A DNA stretch of 64,000 bases from assembly GCA_019096155.1 (NCBI GenBank), contig JAHCVI010000001.1, positions 1 to 64,000 on the forward strand. The letters run 5' to 3'. How positions within the stretch are numbered: the first letter of the stretch is position 1; each line of letters begins with the position of its first letter. The position numbers and the translations under genes are program-made. Positions 1 through 10,928 of this stretch are shown piece after piece. This DNA is from Staphylotrichum longicolle. Its lineage: Eukaryota > Ascomycota > Sordariomycetes > Sordariales > Chaetomiaceae. The notes beneath the pieces are model-generated. The model saw nothing but the letters and a program-made list of their open reading frames with translations. It ran no database searches and had not been told where the DNA came from.

Positions 1-46
1 TCCTACTAACCCTACCCTAACCCTAACCCTAACCCTAACCCTAACC

Positions 47-87
<41 letters not shown>

Positions 88-128
88 CCCTAACCCTAAC
101 CCTAACCCTAACCCTAACCCTAACCCTA
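1..128. repeat. Telomere repeat array (CCCTAA)n
   Basis: About 20 tandem CCCTAA units run from the first bases to about 128. There is one irregular unit near 10-16 and one with an extra A near 65-70. The C-rich strand reads 5'->3', so this is the left end of a chromosome and the window runs inward. TTAGGG/CCCTAA is the normal telomere repeat of filamentous ascomycetes. Confidence 0.98.
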
Positions 129-925
129 GAAACCAGCGCAGCTCGGCCTCATCTTCGCGGTCGGAGGGGATCGTCAAAGCGGTGGAGACGACGAGGGACC
201 TATGTGATAGTCGGACTCGACAGGTTGGCAATCGTCCATCCTCGTCGTCACGAGGCGGATCCGGTATTAATTGCTGCCTAGTGGATAGAGAGACAAACGA
301 CAGCCATTGTGGATGTGGGATGGCTAGAGAATCGCGGATGCCCACCACTCAGAGTGCTTGCGGTGCGATCTGGTTTTGAAGAGACCTTGTTCTCGCAAAA
401 GGGAGAGCGGGGTAGCTGAATCTGCTGCCAATACAGAGTACCGCATTGTCTAAACCAATGAGCTAGCTCACCAGATTATCTAATGTGGCATAAGTCCAAC
501 ACTCTTCCGAAGGCTGAGCCAGCGGCGGTGGCAATGACGACTCGGACTGCCCGGGAAGGTCTCCAACCGGAGCTCAGCTCTGCAGACGGTTGACATGAGA
601 AGCCGCAAGCATCGTGCATGAAACATGGCCAAATTCTGCGACTTCGTCTCGTGCCTACCTATCTCAGTATCTATCGTGAAAATGGCCCCGTTGCAAACCT
701 GGAACGTTTGTTCTCCTCCCCTACCTATCCCCTCATCCGAGCAGCTTCTCAGCTTCTTAACATCATGTCAAGCAGTTTGCTAGAGAAGATTAAGCGCGAT
801 ACTAAGTTCTTATAAACCCGTTAGCTTCTCTGAATCATCTGTCTAACTAGACAAGTGTGTCTCTATTGGCCGAAACATTTAGAGTGGTTAGACAGCACAA
901 TTTGACATATAACCCATTTCACCAT
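129..925. other. Subtelomeric DNA without a recognisable gene
   Basis: I see only short open frames without family features and no transposon ends. A 71-base segment at 402-472 has tRNA-like traits on the minus strand (reported as a finding), but its arms are too degenerate to call a gene. Confidence 0.6.
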
Positions 926-2206
926 TTACAGGTAAATGTAGCATAACGGCGACCCGCCCATAGTGTTAAGCACGTCCTTGATCTGGACAGCCGGGCCGAG
1001 GTTCCCTATCTCAAGGTAGTCCTCAACAGTACCATTCCTACTCGGCGGGTTGTTGCGGAAGGTAATAGTGCCATTAACCGTATTAGCCTCGACGGGGTGC
1101 AGAACCTGCCAGATCCAGTAGACGCGGTCGATCATAGCGTGGTGCAAGTAGAAGGCCGGGTCGTTGAGGGAGGTGAAGACGTCAGACCCATCACCGCCCA
1201 TTGCGTAGTGGCCGGCGCCGTGCAGGCGGAGGGTGCCGTAAGGGCCCTGCAGCTCGTCCTGGAAGTGGCCGATGGACTGGGAGGCGGGACCGACAGTGAT
1301 GTTGAGCAGGTTGGACGTGGTGAAAGTGGAGGTCGACGCGGCCATGGTAAGGTCGCGGCGTTGGCAGCGCGGGTTGTAGGCCTTAACATCTGTGTAGACG
1401 GGGGTGTAGCCCTGCATGGCGGGCTGGACGGGACCGATGTTGATGGTGAAGTTGACAAAGGGGCCAGACTTAACGCACCCGCCGCCAGCACCCGAGGGCA
1501 GCCAGATGCGGCCCGCGCCGACGAGGCTGCCGTTGTGGGGGAAGTACTCGCCGTCGCCGCCGAGCGAGGTGTCGCTGCCGTCAAAGATAGGCGACTTGTT
1601 GAGGTCGTCCTGGAAACGGAACCAGTTCCAGTACGGCAGGTAGCCCTTGTAGTCGCAGGTGTTGCGCAGGCGTTGCTCCCACAGCCAGATCAAGTACCGA
1701 TGCCAAGTTAGGAAATTGGCCGTGCCGTGCACCGTGTTGGTCTGGTTCATATGCACGGCAACGTAGTCGTCAAAGTGATTGCGCGCGGCCGAGAAGGTCG
1801 GGTCGATCGATGGCTGCTGCCACAGGCACTTGACGGCTGCGATGTACTCCTTGCGCTCCTGGGCTGAGAGGGAGTCCCTAGGGCGTCGTCAATGTCTGGT
1901 CAACGCGTCACGAGGGGTCTTGCTCCGCGTGATGACATGGAGAGGAAGAAATTAAGGGACCACTCACCAGTCTCTTCGGATGCCAACATTCGCGAGCGTG
2001 CACAAGCCTCGCGCAGTGTCGGCGGCGGGCTGCAGTTCGGTCAAGTTCTTTGGAATGTCCAGAGCCGCCTCGACCTGGCTCTGCAAGTCTTGCAGCGCGG
2101 CGAGGGCGTCCGTGGTCTCTCGCAGGAGCTGAGGGCCACTGGAGACGGCAGTGGTAATTGTCGCAGTTGCTCCAAGAATCAGTGTGTGCACGATCACAAA
2201 ACGCAT
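926..2206 (-). CDS. Secreted tyrosinase (type-3 copper oxidase), two exons
   Basis: Tyrosinases oxidise monophenols and diphenols to quinones, using two copper ions each held by three histidines. Exon 1 (2206-1968) starts with a signal peptide, MRFVIVHTLILGATATIT. The intron 1967-1878 has GTGAGT and CCCTAG borders; splicing restores RRDWDSLSAQERKEYI, the usual pre-copper motif. Exon 2 (1877-926) carries CuA (His of NHFDDYVAVH, HGTANFL, TWHRYL) and CuB (HGAGH, then DPAFYLHHAMIDRVYWIWQ), so all six copper ligands are visible. The product is 396 residues and ends in a Cys-Tyr-rich tail typical of short fungal tyrosinases; it lacks a long C-terminal extension. Exons join in frame (1191 bases). 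It is the gene closest to the telomere and looks intact. A secreted role in phenol oxidation or melanin-like chemistry is inferred. Confidence 0.9.
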
Positions 2207-2287
2207 TCTGAATCAACGACGGAGTGGCAGTGGTTGGCTCCGGGATCCAGAGAGCAAGAGAGGCGGGGTTTGCCACGGAAGTGATCA

Positions 2288-2313
2288 ACGACGACGACGA
2301 CGACGACGACGAC
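2288..2313. repeat. (ACG)n trinucleotide microsatellite
   Basis: About 8.7 perfect ACG units lie roughly 80 bases upstream of the tyrosinase start. The rest of 2207-2762 holds no other gene I can support and presumably includes the tyrosinase promoter. Confidence 0.9.
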
Positions 2314-2762
2314 CAACTCAAGAACCAACATCTCCTCCAGGCAATGGATTGAACAGCTCTACAAGTACGGCCCAAAAGGCCCCATGCAAGACCGTTTCCG
2401 ATCCTGGACCCGAGCGCTGCAGTTCTGCCAAGGGCCAATATCGGGAGCTCCGCACTGCACTGAAGATGCGGATGATGCAAGGGTTGTCCCAGGCTGCGTT
2501 GCTTTAATATACCTGACGAGGGAATGAAGGAAGTGGGGGCCGAAAGGGGGGGGACGGGTCGATAGGCGATGCAATCACTCGGCCACTGCAGCTACATAGC
2601 TCCTCGGTAACTAATCGCCCGCACAGCTGATCTGTTGCTTTCGATAGACCCAAGATCGGCTGAGTGCGCCGCGTCCCGCAAGCGCGACCTCCCTACTGGC
2701 CAACAGGTGCTTCAGGGTCCAGGTCCCGAGAGATGAACGGCACGTCGGCTATTTCGTCCGTG

Positions 2763-3212
2763 TCATAGGCGGCACGAACGGTTCTGATGGTCCTCGAAGC
2801 ATGACTTGGGGGCGTGAGCGGCCAGCTCGGCCAGCTCGGAACCAGCCGGCAACTGGGCCAGGCAATCGATGTGCGTGTCCGTGTCGTCGTAGATGACACC
2901 GCACTCGATGCCTCCGGACATGGTGAGATTGGAGTGGATTTTGTAGAGGATGGAACCAACCTGGAGCGTGCCGCTTCCGTATTTATCCGTGTCATAGGCA
3001 ATGTTCAGGGACCCGAGAGCCAGAGTGGCGGCGCAGCTGTGGCTATAGTTCTTCCTCTTGACCTCGTCTGCGACCATCAAAGAGCTTGCGTTGGTCATCT
3101 TGTCAACGAACAAGAACACAAGAACCGTCGGAGCGGCAGCTCGCTGATGAACCATGTCTGTGGCCATGGCTGCGAGAGCCGGCAGGCCGCTAGCACGAAG
3201 AGCAAAACGCAT
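2763..3212 (-). CDS. Small putative secreted protein, unrecognised
   Basis: A 149-residue open frame starts MRFALRASGLPALAAMATDM, a hydrophobic start that could be a signal peptide, although an Arg and the later stretch VLVFLFV make the cleavage site unclear. The body has five cysteines and four N-glycosylation sequons (NAS, NYS, NLT, NRS), which suits a secreted protein. It lies in tandem with the tyrosinase on the same strand and shares its MRF start. I recognise no family. The 5' end is uncertain, and a gene with an unseen intron or a chance frame cannot be excluded. Confidence 0.45.
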   Translation of the reverse strand: MRFALRASGLPALAAMATDMVHQRAAAPTVLVFLFVDKMTNASSLMVADEVKRKNYSHSCAATLALGSLNIAYDTDKYGSGTLQVGSILYKIHSNLTMSGGIECGVIYDDTDTHIDCLAQLPAGSELAELAAHAPKSCFEDHQNRSCRL

Positions 3213-4682
3213 GCTGAAGAAGGCGGTGCCAGACGAGAAAGGAGCGGTGGATGCGAGAGGCTTTGAGGCCTAGTCAGGTTGATGATACTAGAAGCGAGTA
3301 TGAGCGGGATGTTCAGGTTCCAGTAGGAGGGTTTTACCTATCGTAGTACCTGCCATTCCTCGAGTTCCGTCGCCTAGCCGTACACGAGATGTTCACCCTT
3401 GTGCCATCTGGGGGTAGCTCGAACCTAAGGTAGTCGAGACGTCAGCCTCGGCGGAGTTTGTATACAGAACTTGGAAGCGAGCTCCCCAACCTCCGACAAA
3501 TGACCTCATACGGGAACATTGATTGCAGATGGGAGCATAGGTGCAATCCTGCGAGCCTTTGTCGGTCCGATTTAAGGAGAGCAGGGAGCTTGATGCCTTC
3601 CGTCTTGGGTCATCGGCTTGGGCCGGAACTGCGGTCTTCAACCACGGAACAGTCGCTCACTTGGTTCCGCCCTGCGCATACGCCACAATGCTGCCTTTGC
3701 TCAAGACCTCTTACGATTCCCTTGCTATCTAAGCTCGGCGAGCCATCTTGGTTAACGATTTATCTGTCTAAAAAGAGCCAATCTCATAGAGCTAGTAAGT
3801 GTCATTCCACATTATCTTCAAGTTCTCCTGGCGCTGCGCCGCGTCCACTCACTAACCATCTCCCACTCATTGGCATTGCGAGCGTAGTGCTCGAGGGTTT
3901 TCTCGTCGCGCCCGACATCCTCGGGTATGCATCGACGCTCGAACGGAGCAACAGGTTTGCCCGAGTCGGCAGCGAAGCAGATGAGCGGGCCGAAAAGCGC
4001 GAGAAAACCCTTCCGGCAGTCCTTATGATCTTTTCGTTGCCGGGTATCCTAATGCTACGAGTCTGGGAGTGGGAGCGGTTTGAGGGCGGTGTGCGAAACC
4101 CACTTGTCATCTTCTCTCGAAGGCCCCTCCTTTTCACCGCAGTCCATTCTCAACTGCTTCGGCGCATCGTCTTGACGGTAGGATGTCCCCTCATCCATTC
4201 TGTCAATTAAATGACGATGTAGCGCATATAGATATATATCGGAACACCTTCAATCCCTGTGGTCCTTGGTACTGATCTTACTTTCCCCACTGAGGTTGTC
4301 GCTTCCTTGAATGTGGCCTACCCTTGTTGCCCTACAGGTCGCGGTTCAAAAGGGGAGTGAAAGCTAAGGTAGTTCATCAAGACCAGATCAGTACATCGTA
4401 TTATAGAGCTTTTCGCTCTCCCGAATCTCCATACTTGACAGACCATCACGTCTGCGCCCCTTTCAGAAGTGGGCTTGGGCGAACGATTTGCCGCATCGAG
4501 GCTGAGGATTGGCATGCAGGTCAGAGGGCTGGCCACGAGGCAGATTTGGGGGCTCTTCACATCAGGCGGTGAGAGAAATACTAACAGCCGTCCCTTTTAT
4601 CACGGGCTGCGCGCATGTAAACAGGGCTCACCGAGTTCGCTTCTTTACACTCGACCCAACACCTGAAGCACTCCTCGACACT
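3213..4682. other. 1.5 kb without a supportable gene
   Basis: A 250-codon open frame exists at 3458-4210 (+) and a 111-codon frame opposite it at 3802-4137. Neither shows a domain, signal peptide or convincing composition, so I treat the stretch as non-coding. Confidence 0.5.
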
Positions 4683-7073
4683 ATGGCCTCCACACTTTGC
4701 GACGCCTGCCAAAGATTCCATCTCGGCGCGTTTGGCCGCCGTCGTCAACGACGCAGATCCATCGATTTCGAATGTGATGAACATCACCGGATGGGTTTGG
4801 CGACGTGGGCAACGGAGAAGCCGCTCTGCCCTCTTTGCGATCTCATACGTCAGTGTCTGCTCAGCAACGCCGACATCGACAAGTCAGACCTGACCGACGG
4901 TTTCTCGATATGCCAGGTGTGTGACGGGTTTGAGATACGGTTCACCTACCTGCCACCGCTTGGGAGCTCTGGGCAACCGAGACCCGTCCGTCATGGCATC
5001 CGCCTGTGCAGCTGGCCTGGGGCGGGGGCGCAAACTCGGCATAAGCACGTGAAAGGGGGTCTCGAGAATGACGGAACTGGAGAGAGCAATGCTTTTTTGA
5101 TCCGAGACGCTTCTTCGTTTCATCCGCAAGATCTGCTGCGCTGGTTGGCATTCTGCCGTGCACACCACGGCGACGAAGTGGGAGGAAGTGCGTGCGACGC
5201 CGCAACCGTGAACTCTCCGTGGACCAACATGGACGTCTCCGGCTTCCACCTCATAGACACGCGCGACGGCTGCGTCATAGAGGGGCGGCCTGACATGGAA
5301 TACTTTGCGCTCAGCTACGTCTGGGGCGACGTTGCGCAGCTTGCGCTCACGCGAGCGAACCGGGAGGCGCTGAGGAGGCCAGGCAGCCTTTGGGCCGAAA
5401 CCGGCGACACAGGGCCAGCTCTTCCGAGGACCATCTCCGACGCCATGGCGCTCTGCAAGGCGTGCGATCAGCGGTACCTGTGGGTTGACTCGCTCTGTAT
5501 CGTCCAAGACGACCCCGACAACAAGCACGTCCAAATTCAGGCAATGGGCCAGATCTACATGGCCGCGAGCCTCACCATCGTCGCCGCGGCCGGGTCCGAT
5601 GCCAATGCGGGTCTGCTGCCTTGCCCGCTAGGTACAAGCAAGGCCATTCAGCCACTTCATGTCAAGAAAGACATCGAGTTTGGAGGGAAACGTTTAACGT
5701 TCTGTACGGTGCCGAGTTGGGCCCGTACGGCCGACGCGATCAGGGGCTCAGCATGGGCGAGCCGTGGGTGGACGCTGCAGGAGGAGGTTTTGACACGGCG
5801 CAAGCTCTACTTTGCCGGCGATGCCGTTCTCTTCCGCTGCCGCGTCGGGATGGTCGGAAGCGAGTTTGGTCTCGACCTCGAGGGATCAGACCTAAGCCTT
5901 ACTGGCGGGTACCTTGAGGGCGATCACGAGGCGCTGCCCAGTTGGGTGATTTCGCTCAACACATTTCCCATCGGCACCTTGCCGCCACCAGGGCTGCCAA
6001 GACCGTCGCGGAACCTTATCTACGACTTCACGCACTTCGTCTCTGACTACCTCTCGCGCGCGCTCTCGTTTCTCGACGACATCATCCATGCTTTCCAAGG
6101 TATTCTCGCGCACGTGTCGCAGGCTGGGCTCGTCCACAGGTGGGGAATTCCGGTAGAGAGACTCCCGAGCTCGCTGCTGTGGATCCGGCACGGGCTGGGG
6201 CTGAAAGCACAGAGGCCGGGTTTTCCCAGCTGGTCTTGGGCTGGCTGGAAGTTCGACGCGTCCTTGCCGGCGTCCTTCAGGCACGACAGACGTAACTGGA
6301 CCTCCTGGCGGGAGTCGTGGGACAGATATCCGCTTAGTTGGTGCCCGTGACTTTTCACATGGTCTTCCTGGAGGCCTCTCCTGCCTTGCTATGGAGTGGA
6401 TGACAAAGGGGCGCTTACGCAGCTTGCGGTCGGTGATGTGCAGGCCGTGCTTGTATTCTGTGTGAACGAGGGCATGAGTAACAAGTACGGCGAGAATGAC
6501 ATGTTCCCGGTTGACATTGAGCCTGGGATGGTGGTGTGGACTCAAGCCACTTTGAAGCTCGTCGAGCAGCAGCTGACGCCACCTTGTGAGGACCGTCTGC
6601 AAGAGCTGCTGAGAAACGCGGTGGAATTGGCCCGGGGTGAGGTCCCATTGCCGCACTTGATAATGTTCTGGACGAGCATCGGCAAGATCCGGCTGACTCC
6701 GCACGAGCGTGATGTCGACGGCGACGCTGAGACCGCGTCGGTAGCCAAGTTCGACATTGCCCCTATCATCAACCCAGTCAACGAAGACGGCAGGCACATC
6801 CGTTTTCGGCATACAGCTCCCATAGTCGTGAGCCGCGAGATACACAAACAATACGGCGGCGAGTTTCACGCCGCAGTGGTTGAGATGCCGGAGATGGTGT
6901 TCTGCCCTGGGGAGACGCTCCGAGAAGAAGAACCCATATTTGAGCCCATGTTGGCGATTCTAGTCCTCGTCAAACAGGACAACAATACCTTTACTAGAAT
7001 TCAGGCGGCGTTGGTAAGCACAACAAAATGGACACTATGCCGGCCGGAAGCTAGGCTTGTCGTGCTGGTCTGA
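4683..7073 (+). pseudogene. HET-domain (heterokaryon incompatibility) protein with an in-frame TGA
   Basis: HET proteins trigger incompatibility or cell death after non-self recognition in filamentous ascomycetes. From the ATG at 4683, a Cys-rich N-terminus (CDACQRFHLG; PLCPLCDLIRQC) precedes a full HET domain at about residues 205-310: YFALSYVWGD, LPRTISDAMALCKAC, YLWVDSLCIVQDD, MAASLTIVAAAG. It is followed by GWTLQEEVLTRRKLYF (about 361) and PSWSWAGWKF (about 514), both usual in this family. TGA at 6348-6350 (codon 556) ends the frame, but the same frame reopens at once and runs coding-like to 7073, giving 797 codons. This is either a nonsense mutation (for example CGA to TGA) or a weak 60-base in-frame intron, 6337-6396 (GTTGGT...GGAG). 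The last part after a GTAAGC at about 7013 may also be intronic. The truncated product would still contain the whole HET domain. Confidence 0.8.
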
Positions 7074-7770
7074 GGGCATGGAGATTGCATTGGGGAGGAT
7101 AAGGGATCGTTCCATCTGTGTTTTCAGTGCCGAGTGCCAGTGTGGCTACAATAAAAGTCAGCAGCGAGGATGATGGCTTTACGAATCGAGTCAAGCAAAG
7201 ACCAGGCTAGCGAGGACTAAACTCGCCTTGGGAAATGGCTGGAGATCGTGATCAAGAAAATCCTGGTGCAGTCTTGTTGGTCTCCATCTTCTGCCTCGGA
7301 TTGGAGGTCAGAGTTTGTTATATATCCCAAGGCCGGCATCCTTGAGAAGACTGTTAAACCATAGCGGGACTGTCGCCGAGCCACACAAGGAGCAAGACAT
7401 GGTCGCTATATATCATCCGTCGGATTAGTCCCAAGCACTGCGTCAAACGTTCTTTTGACTCTCAGCAGCCGCAGCGGCTCTGGCGCGGCAGGGGCTAGGT
7501 CAGGAAATGTCGGTGCAGGTTTCTTTCTTCCTCTCATTCTTGGCTGTTTGAGTTGTTGTTGGTCCAAACATCCCGTTTCAGTCAGACCAGCGCGCGGGTC
7601 GGAGCTGAGAGTGTGAATGCAACCAATTCGAATTCGACGAATCTGATCGAGGTCGTCAGCGCCCCTGAGCCGAGCCAATGCCTGGGACGAGGACATGTGT
7701 TGCATCCCCGCAGGTGGTGCGCTGGAGCTTGCGATACAGATTGTCAATGCCAGTTTGGTTCTCCGCAGGT

Positions 7771-7838
7771 CGAAGCCCCTTGAATCTGTCAAGCTTGTGC
7801 AGGACGAAGCCTCTTGAATCTGTCAAGCTTGTGCAGGA
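7771..7838. repeat. 34-base tandem duplication
   Basis: The unit CGAAGCCCCTTGAATCTGTC... at 7771-7804 is repeated at 7805-7838 with one visible difference (CCC versus CTC). It lies in non-coding subtelomeric DNA. Confidence 0.95.
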
Positions 7839-7968
7839 GACTGGGTAGATACATCGAACTTGTCTGCCCAAATTCGAGCTCCAGCACCCCACCGTTCCGG
7901 GGCCATTGAGGTAAGGCACCAAGCTCAAACCCGCCGAACCTTCTCGAAGCAGGTCTCGACAGTGTTCT

Positions 7969-8031
7969 GATCACTCTCGGGCGCTCTCGCTAGTGGTTAC
8001 CAACGACGGGCGAGAGGAAGAGTTCCCAGAG
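7969..8031. repeat. 63-base dispersed repeat, copy 1 (partner 9432-9494)
   Basis: It aligns without gaps to 9432-9494 with 8 mismatches in 63 bases (about 87%). On the minus strand both copies can be read as similar peptide (LWELFLSPVVGNH here, LWELFLPTVVANH there), so they may be remnants of one duplicated coding sequence. Confidence 0.85.
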
Positions 8032-8259
8032 GTCAAGAAAATCTTTTCTGTAAGGGTCGTCATAGTCATCGCCGTCGCTATCATCCTTGATGTTCGGGTC
8101 GTAATGTCCGCTGATGAATATGTTCTCCAAAATCCTCCCCAACTCGTCATTCTTAGAAGCACTCGTAACGATGGCGCGCAGGTCTGAAGTAGTATTACGG
8201 ACCCCTTTCGACAGCAGGTAGTCCAAGACCGAGGCGTCGCCGTCATCTCGTACTGCCAC
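7990..8259 (-). pseudogene. Open-frame relic, possibly from a repeat-containing protein
   Basis: An 89-codon frame without a convincing ATG reads as coding-like text (DASVLDYLLSKGV, then an acidic DDSDGDDYDD segment, ending LWELFLSPVVGNH). The first motif resembles an ankyrin-repeat helix, but one motif is not enough for a family call. A stop lies just upstream in the same frame. Its end overlaps the repeat shared with 9432-9494, where a similar peptide can be read, so this is probably a decayed fragment of a gene once present in two copies. Confidence 0.3.
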
Positions 8260-8334
8260 CCTCGACCTCTCAATTCACTCTCGCCTCTCTGACCCCCCGT
8301 CATCCGCAACAAACTGCCAGAGACCCTCGTCAAG

Positions 8335-8727
8335 ATGGCGACCACCACTTCCACCGCAGTATGCCCGCCGTACACCCAGATGCCCGCCCTGGGCACCCTC
8401 CCCATCCCCCACGACATCAACGCCGTGGCGGTTCACGGCAACGACACCTCGTTCAGGCCGATGGCGTTTTGTTGCGAGCCCAAGCCCGTCCAGGTGGTCG
8501 CCGGCTGCTACCTGTGGTGCGAGATGTCCTCCAAGTACTCCAACGGCGTCGACAAGGGCGCTGCGGTGGACGCATTCAACCTGTGCTTGAGACGCACCAT
8601 TGGCAACAGCAGCGAGCTCGGGGTCATTGGCCTCCAGCTCAAGTCCGCCGCTCGCCCGGGGATCGGCTCAGCGAAGCAAGTCGGTCTCTGGGTGTTGGCG
8701 CTCTCTGGTTTGATATATGCATTGTAG
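8335..8727 (+). CDS. Small Cys-containing protein with hydrophobic C-terminus, unknown
   Basis: A 130-residue intronless frame starts at an ATG and has a clear central motif, FCCEPKPVQVVAGCYLWCEM, with four cysteines, followed by a fifth in FNLCLRR. The last 13 residues (LWVLALSGLIYAL) are hydrophobic and end the protein, as in GPI-anchored or tail-anchored proteins. There is no strong N-terminal signal peptide, so tail-anchoring is the more cautious reading. I know no function. Composition and strong third-position C bias match real genes in this window. Confidence 0.6.
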   Translation: MATTTSTAVCPPYTQMPALGTLPIPHDINAVAVHGNDTSFRPMAFCCEPKPVQVVAGCYLWCEMSSKYSNGVDKGAAVDAFNLCLRRTIGNSSELGVIGLQLKSAARPGIGSAKQVGLWVLALSGLIYAL

Positions 8728-9383
8728 CATGGATTCGCTGTTGGACCTGGTGGTATGTGTCATACTCTCCTTGGAAGGTCTGGGCATTTGGCTAATGGTC
8801 ACACGAAGCAAGAGGATAGCCGAGTGGACCTGATGTCTGCCTTCGAGCTGCTTGCAAGGTTTCACTTCCCTCGATGCTTTCAATCCAGTCCCGACGGATC
8901 ATCTCAAAGGAGTTGGCCCTTGTATATCTAAAGGGAGGATGGGCAGGCTTGCTGGCTCAAGGCCTGCGGTATGGAGTTGGAAACCAAGACGGTGGTACAT
9001 TCACTGGCGTAGGTTACGGTGCATGTACTTGGTCAGTGCCGGCGATAGAGAGCTCACGGTGGAAAAAGACGAGTTTACTAGGAGACTTAGGCACCGAGGA
9101 TCGAGTCAGCAATCAGTCAATCACCTGTCTTGTCGTTCCGTGAACATTCGCGCGTCATAGCACAGGAGGCTCTCGTTTCATCTAGAAGAAAGCAGCACTA
9201 TGATCCGGGCAGGGCGATGAGATGGAACACACTGCTCTCCAAGTGCCATACAAGCGAATTGCTAGTGCATCTGAACTTGTCCACTACAACCAACATCGTG
9301 AAAATAGGTTGTAGCTAGGGTGAATTACTCCTGCGAGCGGCGGTAGGAAGTGGAGTCAAGGCGACCGGCGTCCATACTGACCC

Positions 9384-9428
9384 CAACAACGCGAGAGACA
9401 ACATGAACCGGCAGTTTGGCGATGCCAT
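9384..9428. repeat. 45-base exact copy of 15085-15129
   Basis: This segment, CAACAACGCGAGAGACAACA..., is identical over 45 bases and in the same orientation to 15085-15129, which encodes part of the coiled coil (NNARDNMNRQFGDAI) of the large gene at 11756-16124. The match ends abruptly on both sides, and the 63-base repeat begins only three bases further on. Confidence 0.95.
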
Positions 9429-9431
9429 TTA

Positions 9432-9494
9432 GATCACTCTCGGGCGATCTCGCGAGTGGTTTGCGACGACGGTAGGGAGGAAGAGTTCCCAGAG
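9432..9494. repeat. 63-base dispersed repeat, copy 2 (partner 7969-8031)
   Basis: Ungapped alignment to 7969-8031 shows 8 mismatches in 63 bases. It starts immediately after the 45-base copy of the large gene, so two unrelated donor fragments lie side by side here. Confidence 0.85.
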
Positions 9495-10748
9495 TAGATC
9501 TATGGCGATAGGGGGCTGGACGACGGAGGCCTGAAACTGCTTGTGAAGTGGAGGGGTGGAGAGGAGACATGAGAGCCTTACGAGAATGTAGCGGAGACGG
9601 TGGCGCTTGACGAGTATGAGAGTCTTCATGGGCAGGTTACTGTAGATATTGTTCGAGAATTTGCCTCTTGCTACACAATGGCGTCCTGATAACCACCCAC
9701 CCCTGGTACCTGAGGCCACCCTTCCACCACTTTTCCAACCTGCGATGACATCACCAAGCAGCAGCTCCTGGGATGCAAATGATTTCCAGCATGCCATTGA
9801 CGCGCGTTTTGTAGTGCACAACCTCAGCCCACCGCCTTGTCTTTACAAGGAACAGGGGACGGTGTCCCCTAGTGCTTCAGTCAGGCAGGACACATAGTGG
9901 TGGATGGCTCTCATTAACGAGCAATGGTATATTGGTGCTGAGACGTGTGTCAGAAAGGACGTTTAGCGCAGATCGTGGGCAGCGCAGAACTGATCCGAGG
10001 TATACCACTATTGGGCCGTGGCTGCGGAGAGTCGAGTTGCGCTGAGGCGGCTGCCATGAATCATCCAACACCTCATGCCAGACTCCGGTATGTGTTCCTC
10101 TCGACGCAACCGTGTGTGTAGCCTTGCTTGTAGTTCTTCTCGACATGGCGCCTAAGATTCTAGTTACATCGCTTCGTGGACTTCCGAGCTCGGTTTCGAG
10201 GTACGGGTTGGACCTTGGTAAGGAGGTTAGGTAGTTAAGGGTTTCCACAATATCTGGGGCGGTGCCGCCGCCGCCATCTCGCGATCCCGAAGGGCGGCTC
10301 AACTTCCCTACAAGGCTAATGTACGACGAAACCGAACAAATAAAAGTGGATACATGAGGGCCTAGTGGCAGCTTGGTATTGCAGTCGTCTTTGTGATATC
10401 GCAGACGGCGGGCAGCATGGTCTATTTTTGTCTGGCACATCGACGATCACACCTCGCGTGCGACATGCCTAACACGTGGATCGCCGATTCGGTAAAACAC
10501 CATAGCCCCCCATTTTTCATCGCACTGAAAACTGAACACTCTGATGGGACGATACGCGAGGGGCCACAATCGATCCTACGTCAGCAAGACCCACTGAACA
10601 CCCTCTTTATGAGGATAGAATCCCTTAGGGAGGCGCTTACCGACTCTGATACGCCGGACGCCTCAGTTCTTCTGAACTGAATCTCTCGTTGTACGGGTGT
10701 CTCCAAGGGCGCATGCCCCGTCTGTTACCGTCGGCGCCGTCGACATGA

Positions 10749-10928
10749 ATGAGTGCAAGACTCTTTGCGCACTGCCTTGATGCTCCCCCAATCCCCGATC
10801 TTGTTACGCTGAGCCCAGCCCTATCTACACTGCAGAGCCTCTTTCAGCAGATGCCCAAATACGAAGAGTGGAAGCACCTATTGTTGTATTTGCCGACTGA
10901 TGACGGAATAAACAAGCCTCCTAAGTAA
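10749..10928 (+). other. 59-codon coding-like open frame
   Basis: From ATG 10749 the frame reads MSARLFAHCLDAPPIPDLVT and continues with a helical, Leu-rich segment (TLQSLFQQMPKYEEWKHLLL) to a TAA at 10926. The composition looks protein-like, but there is no signal peptide, motif or neighbour to support it. It may be a gene fragment or chance. Confidence 0.2.

Larger units (their letters stand above)
7074..8334. other. Intergenic stretch with short repeats
   Basis: No intact gene is seen. It contains a 34-base tandem duplication (7771-7838), one copy of a 63-base dispersed repeat (7969-8031) and a relic-like open frame at 7990-8259, each listed separately. Confidence 0.6.

Noticed and set aside
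1097..1711. 204-codon plus-strand frame opposite the tyrosinase
   Set aside because: It lies opposite both copper sites; Val/Ala/Gly-rich shadow.
3458..4210. 250-codon plus-strand frame
   Set aside because: No domain, low-quality composition and an equally long frame opposite; treated as chance.
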